Positions 1 to 6,070 of a DNA stretch of 11,524 nucleotides are shown here, piece after piece. The translations under genes and the position numbers were made by a program. This DNA is from Sphingomonadales bacterium (GTDB taxonomy: Bacteria > Pseudomonadota > Alphaproteobacteria > Sphingomonadales > Sphingomonadaceae), in contig JANYCM010000368.1 in assembly GCA_025360285.1 (NCBI GenBank), positions 1 through 11,524 of the forward strand, written 5' to 3'. Under the pieces are notes generated by a model that worked only from the letters and a program-made list of their open reading frames with translations, was not told the origin of the DNA and ran no database searches. The first letter of the stretch is position 1; the number at the start of each line of letters is the position of its first letter.

Positions 1-116
1 CCCAACCGAGCCTGCCAACGATCCGCCAAGCCATCCTCAGCGCACTCGCACGGCCGCCGCCACCAATGTGCCCCCACTGTCACAAAGCGATCCCGTCCAA
101 TGATCTGCCAAAGTAG
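1..116 (+). CDS. possible 3' end of an unidentified gene with a CPHCH motif (partial)
   Basis: Frame 3 is open from the window edge to a TAG at 114-116 and would encode about 37 C-terminal residues, containing LPTIRQAILSAL and then MCPHCHKAIPSND. The CxxCH is reminiscent of a zinc knuckle, or by pattern alone a haem site. All three plus frames are open over the first 100 bases, and third-position GC is lower here than in the clear genes, so the coding call is weak. An internal ATG at 66 would give only a 16-residue peptide. I do not recognise the family. Confidence 0.25.
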   Translation, partial: QPSLPTIRQAILSALARPPPPMCPHCHKAIPSNDLPK

Positions 117-118
117 TG

Positions 119-310
119 CTAGTGTACCGTCGCCGAATCGCCGCGAAATCCGAATGCTTTAGCCTTCTCGCTTAACAGTGCGGCAAAACGCTGCTTGTCG
201 GAAGCGGTGGGCAGCGGGACTTCGTAAGCAGCGATGGTCTTTGTCGATTTAAGCTGTTCTGAGGTGCAGGCCGGGCACATGAGCAGCGAAGCAAGAGCGA
301 CGCGGATCAT
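119..310 (-). CDS. short lipoprotein-like ORF, possibly a truncated gene
   Basis: This ORF encodes 63 residues. It begins with a hydrophobic segment (MIRVALASLLMCPACTS) that looks like a lipoprotein signal peptide. The residues before Cys15 (Cys-Pro-Ala) do not fit a strict lipobox. The rest is a soluble, charged stretch (EVPLPTASDKQRFAALLSEKAKAFGF) that ends abruptly at a TAG. No good Shine-Dalgarno precedes the ATG. Base composition is less GC-rich than in the neighbours. It could be a small real lipoprotein, the 5' remnant of a longer gene cut by a rearrangement to its left, or not translated at all. Confidence 0.35.
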   Translation of the reverse strand: MIRVALASLLMCPACTSEQLKSTKTIAAYEVPLPTASDKQRFAALLSEKAKAFGFRGDSATVH

Positions 311-371
311 TCATGCAGGATCGACTGTCGCAGGGCGTCGGTCAACGGCAGTTTTCTATCTATGACGGAAC

Positions 372-2018
372 TTATCGCACCCAGGTCCCTGTCTTCGGGT
401 CCCACGGCCCGAAACTCGCCGCATCGTCCGGATCGCCTTTGCCCTTATACCGTGCCTGGATCGGGTAAGGATAATGCGGGCGGCTGTAGAGCCAGTTGGC
501 GGGCACCAGATCCTTGTCGAGGACGATCGGCCCCATCATGATGGTGATGGTCTTCAGCTTGCGGCCGATCAGCACGTCGGGGGCCTTGCCGCGCTCCACC
601 CAGTCTTCCAGCGCATAAAGATAGTTGATGCTTTCGGCGCCGACATTGCCGGGGATATGGCTTTCGCCGGGGATCATGAAGGTGCGGAAGAAGCTTTGCG
701 TTTCGGCGCGGCTGCCGACGACGCGCTCGGCGCTGTCGTAATAGCTCGACGTGCCGAGCGGGTTGACCACTTCATCGGCCCAGCCGCCGTAGAGGATGAA
801 CTTGCCGCCGGCCTTCTGGAACGGCCGGATATCGGGGTTGCTGCTGTCGTCGAACACCCAGGTATAGGGGTAGGGGTTGTTGGCGCTGTTGCTGGGGATG
901 TAGCGGCCCTTGCTGTTGTCCTGCGCCACATAGGCGCCGATCCAGCCGAGTTCCGAGCCGCGCTGGGTGCCGCTGGCGTAGATGCCATCCAGCACCGCGA
1001 TCTGCTTCGGCGTCAGGCAGGTGGCGGTCTTGGGGCCCGTGCAGGCCAGCGACGCCGGCTGGAACGGGCAGGCCTTTGAATCGGTGATGATGCCGTCCTT
1101 CAGCCCGTCGAGCGGATCGCATAGCGCCATCACCTTCTCGTGGATCAGGCGGATTTCGTCGGCCGTCATGACCGGGCCGCCGGCTTCCCACAGCGCCTTG
1201 GCGCCCATGCTGAACGGTTCATTGGGATCGGTGCCCGGTACCCGCGCCATGGCGACGCCGCCGATGACGCCGTCGAAATCCTTGGGGAAGCGCTGCACCG
1301 CGACCAGCGCTTGCCGCCCGCCCGTCGAGGCCCCGATGAAATAGCTGTGCGCCGGGGCGCGGCCATAATAGGCCTGCGTGACGATCTTGCCGATGATTGC
1401 CGCGACATGCGTGGCCCGAAACCCGAAATCGATCTGCGCCGGCACATCGTCCAGCGCCCAGATATTGTCATAGGTTGTCGATCGGTGGCCCAGATCATGC
1501 GCCATGCAGGCATAGCCGCGCCGAAATTCGGCGATGCAGGTATCGGGCAGCAGCTTGCCGCAGCGCCCGCCGCAGCCGGTCTGGAGATATTTGCCGTTCC
1601 AATTGTCGATCGGCAGCCACATTTCCCAGAACACTTGCGGTGCGGTGAAGCCCTGGACGTCGCACAGCGCCGGGGCGTCGGCGGTGGCCGGGGTGACGGT
1701 CGCGCCGGTAATCTGCGTCGGCGCGTCCTTCGTTGCCGACAGGTCCTTGTAGGCGAGCAACAGGCAGCGGGTGGCGGGATCATTGCCCACCGGCGCGGCT
1801 CTCGGTTGGCCGACAATGGTCTTCAATATCGGTTCGGCCTTGGTGGCGGGGCTCAGCGTCACCGTCACCGGCCCCGAATTGCCGCCCTCGCCGCCACTGA
1901 GGCCGGGGGCGGCGCTCATCGCCTTGATAGGCTCGGGTTTGACAGGTTCGGCGGCGGTTGCTTGACCGGTGATCAGGACAAGCGCCAGCAGCGCAGCGCG
2001 AAGGGCGGCAATGATCAT
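372..2018 (-). CDS. exported tannase/feruloyl-esterase-family hydrolase with altered catalytic cysteines
   Basis: This is a 548-residue alpha/beta hydrolase of the tannase/feruloyl esterase family, whose members cleave esters of aromatic acids such as gallate or ferulate outside the cytoplasm. Residues 1-22 form a signal peptide ending TAA. The nucleophile is Ser231 in GASTGGRQ, the acid Asp415 in GGWADE and the base His454 in GESHIPG. The family's calcium/lid motif is present as LCDPLDGLKDGIIT (299-312), with several further cysteines kept. Length is normal for the family. In characterised members the nucleophile and the base are each flanked by a cysteine (CS and HC), joined by a disulfide; here these positions are Ala230 and Ile455. 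The start overlaps the stop of the upstream gene in ATGA and has its own AAGGA Shine-Dalgarno, so the two are translationally coupled. Family assignment is strong; the substrate is unknown. Confidence 0.9.
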   Translation of the reverse strand: MIIAALRAALLALVLITGQATAAEPVKPEPIKAMSAAPGLSGGEGGNSGPVTVTLSPATKAEPILKTIVGQPRAAPVGNDPATRCLLLAYKDLSATKDAPTQITGATVTPATADAPALCDVQGFTAPQVFWEMWLPIDNWNGKYLQTGCGGRCGKLLPDTCIAEFRRGYACMAHDLGHRSTTYDNIWALDDVPAQIDFGFRATHVAAIIGKIVTQAYYGRAPAHSYFIGASTGGRQALVAVQRFPKDFDGVIGGVAMARVPGTDPNEPFSMGAKALWEAGGPVMTADEIRLIHEKVMALCDPLDGLKDGIITDSKACPFQPASLACTGPKTATCLTPKQIAVLDGIYASGTQRGSELGWIGAYVAQDNSKGRYIPSNSANNPYPYTWVFDDSSNPDIRPFQKAGGKFILYGGWADEVVNPLGTSSYYDSAERVVGSRAETQSFFRTFMIPGESHIPGNVGAESINYLYALEDWVERGKAPDVLIGRKLKTITIMMGPIVLDKDLVPANWLYSRPHYPYPIQARYKGKGDPDDAASFGPWDPKTGTWVR

Positions 2019-2575
2019 TTGGCAGCGTCCTTCTTTACGGCGGCGTCGCGTTCGACGGGCCAGCCCGACCCCTGGCCTTTGCCGTCCTCGACATGGGCGA
2101 TGATCTCGATTTCGGTGATCTGGCCGCGGCGGATGCGGAAGCGTTCGGCCTCATGAACGGTATAGGTGCCGGCGGGCTTGGTGACGGCGACCTTGTATTC
2201 GGTGTCACCCGATCGGGTGACGCTGCCGGCATCGGCTGGCTTCAGATCGACATCGAGCCGGAACAACACCAGCACGTCGCCGCTTGCCACATCGGTGAAC
2301 ATGCGGACGTCCCTGGCGCCTTCGACCATCGTCGTGCGGGCGAAGCTTTCGCGCACCTCATGCGGCCCCCGGGCGTTGGTCAGGGCGTTTTCGGTGCGGC
2401 GGACGTTGGCGGCGAGCGGGATTTTCGACCCATCATGGCTGACCAGCGCATCGACATAGGTGCGCGCCACGGCTTCGAGGCAGGCGCGGGTCTGGGCGGT
2501 GCAACCGGCCAGCGGTGCACTGGCGGCGGGCGTTGCGAAAAATGCGGCAGCGGCAAGGAAAGCAAGACGGACCAT
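2015..2575 (-). CDS. exported NTF2/SnoaL-like protein of unknown function
   Basis: The product has 186 residues. Residues 1-20 are a signal peptide (hydrophobic core, ASA cleavage site). The mature part starts with a Cys25/Cys32 pair and a helix (ACLEAVARTYVDALVSHD) typical of the opening helix of NTF2-like folds. Strands such as DVLVLFRLDVDL, YTVHEAERFRIRRG and ITEIEIIAHVED follow, matching the cone-shaped sheet of that fold. Such proteins may be enzymes (isomerases, hydratases) or ligand-binding partners; no specific active site can be assigned. The start is well supported by GAAGGAG six bases upstream. It overlaps the tannase-like gene by four bases, so the two are probably made together and may act on the same substrate. 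Coding is firm; the fold call is moderate. Confidence 0.75.
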   Translation of the reverse strand: MVRLAFLAAAAFFATPAASAPLAGCTAQTRACLEAVARTYVDALVSHDGSKIPLAANVRRTENALTNARGPHEVRESFARTTMVEGARDVRMFTDVASGDVLVLFRLDVDLKPADAGSVTRSGDTEYKVAVTKPAGTYTVHEAERFRIRRGQITEIEIIAHVEDGKGQGSGWPVERDAAVKKDAAK

Positions 2576-2648
2576 GGCGGCTCCTTCGATCGCAGCGGCC
2601 CCGCCGGTCCGGGACGGCTGTTGCGGTCAAGCCTAGGCGCGCGCCGGC

Positions 2649-2662
2649 ACCGGTCAACCGGT
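2649..2662. repeat. ACCGGT palindrome pair upstream of the NTF2-like gene
   Basis: Two copies of the self-complementary hexamer ACCGGT are separated by CA. They lie 74-87 bases upstream of the NTF2-like start codon, in the 150-base gap after the minus-strand FGE-fold gene. This could be an operator half-site pair or a small hairpin, but GC-rich DNA produces such words easily. Confidence 0.25.
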
Positions 2663-2693
2663 CGCCGACGGCAAGATGCGGCGCCACCGCTCA

Positions 2694-2735
2694 GCGGTTA
2701 AGACTTTGCGGTTAAGTGTCTGCGGTTAAGGCAGT
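2694..2735. repeat. three tandem 14-bp direct repeats (GCGGTTAAG core)
   Basis: GCGGTTAAG occurs at 2694-2702, 2708-2716 and 2722-2730, exactly 14 bases apart, with five unconserved bases between cores. The third copy contains the TAA stop of the minus-strand FGE-fold gene (2726-2728). Read on the minus strand each unit begins TTAACCGC, so because the period is not a multiple of three, TAA stops occur in all three frames. The array lies at the head of the gap that should hold any promoter of the NTF2-like/tannase pair, so it may be a regulator-binding array. The alternative is a small slipped duplication of the gene's 3' end. Confidence 0.6.
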
Positions 2736-3631
2736 TCGCGCATCACCCGAAAGCCCAGGCTGGTACTGCGCATGCCGGGCGGCAGGCAGAAACGTGCAGC
2801 GCTGCGCAGCGTCGCGACGCTGTTGTGCCAGGAACCGCCGCGGATGCTGCGCGCCGTACAGGGTCCGGGCGGCGTGGCGCCCGGTACCGCGGTGAAACAA
2901 TCGGCCGTCCATTGCCAGGCGTTGCCGAGCATGTCGTGCAGGCCAAAAGGGTTGGCCGCGAACTGTCGCGGGCGATTGGTGCGTGCATAACCGTCGCTGC
3001 ATGCCAGATTGGCCGATTTGTCGGCGGGCATGGTGGCGGCATAGCTGCGGTCGCCGCCATTGGCGCGGGTGCAGATATCGGCGCTGTCATCACCCCACCA
3101 GCGTGCCGTCGCCGTGCCGCCGCGCGCTGCATATTCCCATTCGTCCTCGGTCAGCAGCCGGTACCGGGCATGGGTGCGCGCCGACAGCCAGGCAGCATAG
3201 GCGACCGCGTCATCCCAATTGACGCAGAGCGCCGGTTCGTCGCCGTGCTGGCGGAAGCCGGGGTTTGCGTAACTGTAGGCGGCCAGCGGCCCGTCGCTCC
3301 AGGCGCCGTTCAGCGCCACGACGCAGCCCGCCATCGGCCGCCGTGTGGCGCGGGCAAAGCTGGCAAATTGCCGGACGCTGACATGGCCAACGCTGACGGC
3401 AAAGGCCTTGTCAAAGGTCACCGGATGCTGCGGATGTTCGAAGGCGGCGACGGCGGGGGCGCGGCCTTCGCGGGCGGTTTCGGCCTCGGGCGAACCCAGC
3501 GCCGCACTGCCGGCGGGAATCACCACCATTTGCGGCGCATAAGGGGCATCGCGGAAAAATTTACCCGGTGCCACAGGGGCCGCTGCCAGCAGCATTGCCA
3601 GAACCGGAGCAGCGAACAGGCGGCGCATCAT
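2726..3631 (-). CDS. exported FGE-fold (SUMF1/EgtB/PvdO superfamily) protein without catalytic cysteines, paralogue A
   Basis: The protein has 301 residues from the MM start. Residues 1-20 are a signal peptide (RRLFAAPVLAMLLAAAP). An FGE-sulfatase domain fills the rest: MVVIPAGSAALGS (35-47), PVTFDKAFAVS (70-80), EDEWEYAARGGT (162-173), NPFGLHDMLGNAWQW (227-241), RGGSWHN (264-270) and LGFRVMREL at the end. True FGEs have a CxxxxC copper site just after GGS(Y/W); here those positions are Asn270 and a non-Cys residue, so formylglycine synthesis is not expected. Cys103/136, 187/211 and 245/258 match cysteines in both paralogues and probably form disulfides. The CxxC near the N-terminus of the paralogues is Ala29/Ala32 here. 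In-frame starts further upstream exist but would run through the divergent promoter region and bury the signal peptide; the chosen start has no clear Shine-Dalgarno. Confidence 0.85.
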   Translation of the reverse strand: MMRRLFAAPVLAMLLAAAPVAPGKFFRDAPYAPQMVVIPAGSAALGSPEAETAREGRAPAVAAFEHPQHPVTFDKAFAVSVGHVSVRQFASFARATRRPMAGCVVALNGAWSDGPLAAYSYANPGFRQHGDEPALCVNWDDAVAYAAWLSARTHARYRLLTEDEWEYAARGGTATARWWGDDSADICTRANGGDRSYAATMPADKSANLACSDGYARTNRPRQFAANPFGLHDMLGNAWQWTADCFTAVPGATPPGPCTARSIRGGSWHNSVATLRSAARFCLPPGMRSTSLGFRVMRELP

Positions 3632-3749
3632 GAGCGTGACGATAGTGCGAACCAATGCTCTTGGACCAGCCCGCGCCCGCCGGCACCGCATAGCGGGGAA
3701 AAATCGCCCCGGACTCAACAAATCCGGCGGGCTGGTCCAGCATCGCGCC
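3632..3749. promoter_or_regulatory. divergent intergenic region between FGE-fold genes
   Basis: These 118 bases separate the start codons of the leftward and rightward FGE-fold genes and must hold the promoters of both arms. No convincing -35/-10 pair is visible on either strand. Neither start codon has a good Shine-Dalgarno, so leaderless or structured leaders are possible. The region is dominated by a long inverted repeat, listed separately. Confidence 0.55.
3662..3739. repeat. 13-bp perfect inverted repeat with nested hairpin
   Basis: TGGACCAGCCCGC at 3662-3674 is the exact reverse complement of 3727-3739. Between the arms lies a second short dyad, CGGGG (3694-3698) and CCCCG (3707-3711), around an A-rich loop. 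The right arm ends ten bases before the ATG of the rightward gene, so in its mRNA the ribosome-binding region would sit beside the stem. An overlapping alternative pairing (3675-3683 with 3724-3732) also exists because GCCCGC occurs twice in the left arm. It may be an operator pair for divergent control or an mRNA leader structure. Confidence 0.55.
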
Positions 3750-4694
3750 ATGCGGTTTGGCACCATCTTGATCAGACACGGGTTGGCAGTGGCGGCCTTG
3801 TGCCTGGCTGTCGCGGCCGCGCCGCCGCCGTTCAGCGACTGCCCTGGCTGCCCGGACATGATCACCGTTCCGGCGGGCACGGCCCTGCTTGGCTCGACAA
3901 TCGCCGAACGCCAGGCGGCCGGCATGATCGCGCTGTTCGGTGACCGTGAGGGGCCGCCCTATCGCGCCACCTTCGCCGCGCCGTTCGCCATCGGCCGCAC
4001 CGAAGTGACGCGGGCCCAGTATCGCGCTTTTGTCGAAGCAACCCGCCGCCCCGATCCACCCGCCTGCGGCACCCATGTCGCGGCCACCGACGACTGGAGC
4101 CCGAAGCCCGGTTTCAACTGGCGCCAGCCGGGTTATGCCCAGACCGATGACCATCCGGCAGTGTGCATCGCCTGGGAGGATGCCGCCGCCTATGCCGCCT
4201 GGCTGGCGACGCGAACCGGCAAGCCCTATCGCCTGCCGTCCGACGCCGAATGGGAATATGCCGCGCGCGGCGGCACCACCACCGCCTGGACCTGGGGCGA
4301 GAATGCCGAAGCCGGCTGCGGTGCCGCCAATCTGATGTCGGCGGGCACCGTCGCGGCGCTCGGCTGGCCGAAAAGCATGGCCAATCGCGCCGTCTGTTCG
4401 TCGCAGCGCCGGTTCTCGCTGCCCGTGGCGTCGTTTTCGCCCAATGCTTTCGGCCTGTACGACATGGCCGGCAACGCCTTTGAATGGGTCGCCGACTGCA
4501 ACAGCCCGGACAACCGCGACGGCCATGCCGATGGCAGCGCGCGGGTGGCAGGCGATTGCACGCGGCATTATCTGAAGGGCGGGGCGTTCCACACGCCGTT
4601 GTGGCTGACGCGCCCTGCGGTGCGCGGCGCGCCGGTGCCCGCCGACCTTCGCATGTTCACCATGGGCTTTCGCGTCGCTCGGAGCCTGCCATGA
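3750..4694 (+). CDS. exported FGE-fold protein without catalytic cysteines, paralogue B
   Basis: The protein has 314 residues. Residues 1-24 form a signal peptide (ILIRHGLAVAALCLAVAAA), which is why this ATG is preferred over an in-frame ATG 120 bases upstream that would place the hydrophobic core about 50 residues in. After SDCPGCPD (Cys31, Cys34) comes the FGE domain: MITVPAGTALLGS, APFAIGRTEVTRAQYRAF, SDAEWEYAARGGTT, NAFGLYDMAGNAFEW (232-246), then KGGAFHTPLWLTRPA (276-290) and MGFRVARSLP. The copper-site cysteines of FGE are replaced by Thr282 and a non-Cys residue; His281 precedes the first. Candidate disulfides are Cys106/139, 190/216 and 250/270. It is followed after ten bases by a closely related paralogue, so it heads a plus-strand operon. 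The biochemical role is unknown; sulfatase maturation is unlikely. Confidence 0.87.
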   Translation: MRFGTILIRHGLAVAALCLAVAAAPPPFSDCPGCPDMITVPAGTALLGSTIAERQAAGMIALFGDREGPPYRATFAAPFAIGRTEVTRAQYRAFVEATRRPDPPACGTHVAATDDWSPKPGFNWRQPGYAQTDDHPAVCIAWEDAAAYAAWLATRTGKPYRLPSDAEWEYAARGGTTTAWTWGENAEAGCGAANLMSAGTVAALGWPKSMANRAVCSSQRRFSLPVASFSPNAFGLYDMAGNAFEWVADCNSPDNRDGHADGSARVAGDCTRHYLKGGAFHTPLWLTRPAVRGAPVPADLRMFTMGFRVARSLP

Positions 4695-4719
4695 TGCCAA
4701 TCGAATGAGGATCCGCCCG

Positions 4720-5691
4720 ATGCGCCTGCTTGCCCTTGCCGTCGCCGTGCTGCTCGCTGCGCCCGGCCATGCGGCCAATCCCGCCGCCGATCCTGCTGCC
4801 GGGAAGAAGCCTGGGGAAACCTTCAAGGACTGCGCCGATTGCCAGACCATGGTCGTGCTGCCCGCCGGCAGTTTCAAGATGGGATCGACTCCCGAGGAGC
4901 AGACGCGCGAGGGCGTTCCTGCCACTTTCGCCATCCATGAAGGCCCGGTCCGCGACATTAGTTTTGCCAGGCCCTTCGCCATCGCCACCACCGAAACCAC
5001 GCGCGGCCAGTTCGCGCGCTTCGTCAAGGCAACCAACCGCCCGATCCCGACCGAATGTGCGACTTACAATCCCACCGATGACACCTGGGCCGGCACCAAG
5101 GGCCAGGCCGCCAGCTGGCAGAACCCCGGTTTCGCCCAGACCGACGAGCATCCGGTCGTCTGTATCAGCGTCAATGACGCGCTCGACTATGCCGCCTGGA
5201 TGACCAAATCGACCGGCCATCATTACCGCGTGCCGAGCGAGGCCGAATGGGAATATGCCGCGCGCGGCGGCACCAGGACGACACGGCCGTGGGGCGATGC
5301 GCCGACGCAAATCTGTGCCAGGGCGCGGATCATGACCAGCGGCACCTTTGCCGCCATCGGCTATCCCGACAGCTGGACCGACGAGCTGGTCTGTTCGAAC
5401 AAGGCGAGCTTTACCGCCCCCGTCGCCAGCTTCGATGCCAACCCCTGGGGGGTTTACGACATGCTGGGCAATGCCTGGGAATGGGTCGCCGATTGTGCCG
5501 CCCCCGACCATGCGACCCTGCCTGCCGACGGCAGCATGGAAACGCATGGCGATTGCAACCACCGGCTGGCCAAGGGCGGCGCCTTCCACAGCCGCTTCTG
5601 GCTGGCGCGCCCGGCAACACGCGGTGGCGGCCAGGGACCGGACAACCGGCCGGTCGCCGCGACCATTCGCATCGTCCGTGATCTGGATTAG
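4720..5691 (+). CDS. exported FGE-fold protein without catalytic cysteines, paralogue C
   Basis: The protein has 323 residues. The ATG at 4720 is chosen because AGGA lies eight bases upstream and the signal peptide then starts cleanly (MRLLALAVAVLLAAPGHA); an in-frame ATG at 4705 would add five residues and has no ribosome-binding site. The mature part opens with KDCADCQTMVVLPAGSFKMGS (Cys38, Cys41). It continues with RPFAIATTETTRGQFARF, SEAEWEYAARGGT and NPWGVYDMLGNAWEWVADC, ending GGAFHSRFWLARPATRG (286-302). The catalytic cysteines of FGE are missing (Ser291 at the first site) and His290 is shared with the paralogues. Cys113/148, 199/225 and 259/279 are the same three candidate disulfides. 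It is most like paralogue B, suggesting tandem duplication. Its stop codon overlaps the Shine-Dalgarno of the cytochrome gene. Confidence 0.87.
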   Translation: MRLLALAVAVLLAAPGHAANPAADPAAGKKPGETFKDCADCQTMVVLPAGSFKMGSTPEEQTREGVPATFAIHEGPVRDISFARPFAIATTETTRGQFARFVKATNRPIPTECATYNPTDDTWAGTKGQAASWQNPGFAQTDEHPVVCISVNDALDYAAWMTKSTGHHYRVPSEAEWEYAARGGTRTTRPWGDAPTQICARARIMTSGTFAAIGYPDSWTDELVCSNKASFTAPVASFDANPWGVYDMLGNAWEWVADCAAPDHATLPADGSMETHGDCNHRLAKGGAFHSRFWLARPATRGGGQGPDNRPVAATIRIVRDLD

Positions 5692-5701
5692 GAACGTATC
5701 G

Positions 5702-6070
5702 ATGAAGCCATTGTTGTTCGCCGCCATCCTGTTTGCCGGCCCGGCGCTGGCGCAGACCGCGCCCGACGCGGTGCAGGGGGAAAAACAGTTCGGCCAGTGC
5801 AAGGTCTGCCATTCGGCGGTCGCCGGTGGTCCCGATATGGTCGGGCCGAACCTGTGGGGCGTGTATGGATCGAAGGCGGCGACGCGGCGGAGCAAGTTCG
5901 CCTATTCGCCCGCGCTCAAGGCTTCGGGCCTGACCTGGGACGAGGCGACCTTAGACCAATGGCTCACCGACCCCGGGGTGCTGGTCAAGGGCACCAAGAT
6001 GGAATTTGTCGGCCTGCCGCGCAAAGCCGTGCGTCAGAACATCATCGCCTATGTAAAGACGCTGAAATGA
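5702..6070 (+). CDS. periplasmic class I mono-haem cytochrome c
   Basis: The product has 122 residues with a signal peptide cleaved after ALA17. The haem motif is CKVCH (Cys33, Cys36, His37), followed by the VGPNLWGVYG loop typical of small c2-like cytochromes. The sixth ligand is Met100 in GTKMEF, and the C-terminal helix is RQNIIAYVKTLK. It should shuttle single electrons in the periplasm. AGGA eight bases before the ATG supports the start and lies on the stop codon of the preceding FGE-fold gene, while its own TGA overlaps the cupin start in ATGA. This tight packing suggests it serves a redox step of this operon rather than general respiration, although that is inference. Confidence 0.93.
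   Translation: MKPLLFAAILFAGPALAQTAPDAVQGEKQFGQCKVCHSAVAGGPDMVGPNLWGVYGSKAATRRSKFAYSPALKASGLTWDEATLDQWLTDPGVLVKGTKMEFVGLPRKAVRQNIIAYVKTLK

Noticed and set aside
322..358. Possible terminator hairpin (CTGTCG...CGGCAG followed by TTTT on the plus strand)
   Set aside because: The stem is six pairs with a wobble, and no convincing plus-strand gene ends just upstream; it is on the wrong strand for the tannase-like gene.
474..2156. Long plus-strand open frames opposite the tannase-like gene
   Set aside because: They are low-complexity Ala/Gly/Arg-rich translations antisense to a gene with clear family motifs, a common result of high GC.
2694..2735. CRISPR array
   Set aside because: The repeat core is 9 bases with 5-base gaps, far too short for CRISPR repeats and spacers, and there are no cas genes.
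3661..3695. TTGGAC as a -35 element for the rightward FGE-fold operon
   Set aside because: No acceptable -10 lies 16-18 bases downstream; the nearest candidate is poorly matched and misplaced.
2825..3943. A 372-codon plus-strand open frame opposite FGE-fold gene A
   Set aside because: Its translation has no recognisable domain, while the minus strand has the full FGE-fold motif set and a signal peptide.
2726..5691. Annotation of the three genes as formylglycine-generating enzymes for sulfatases
   Set aside because: The catalytic cysteine pair is missing in all three and no sulfatase is in the window.
2726..5691. Annotation as EgtB (ergothioneine synthesis)
   Set aside because: There is no N-terminal DinB-like domain with the HxxxHxE iron motif, and the proteins are exported.
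3561..5895. Long minus-strand open frames opposite FGE-fold genes B and C
   Set aside because: They are antisense translations without domains, overlapping each other and confirmed genes.
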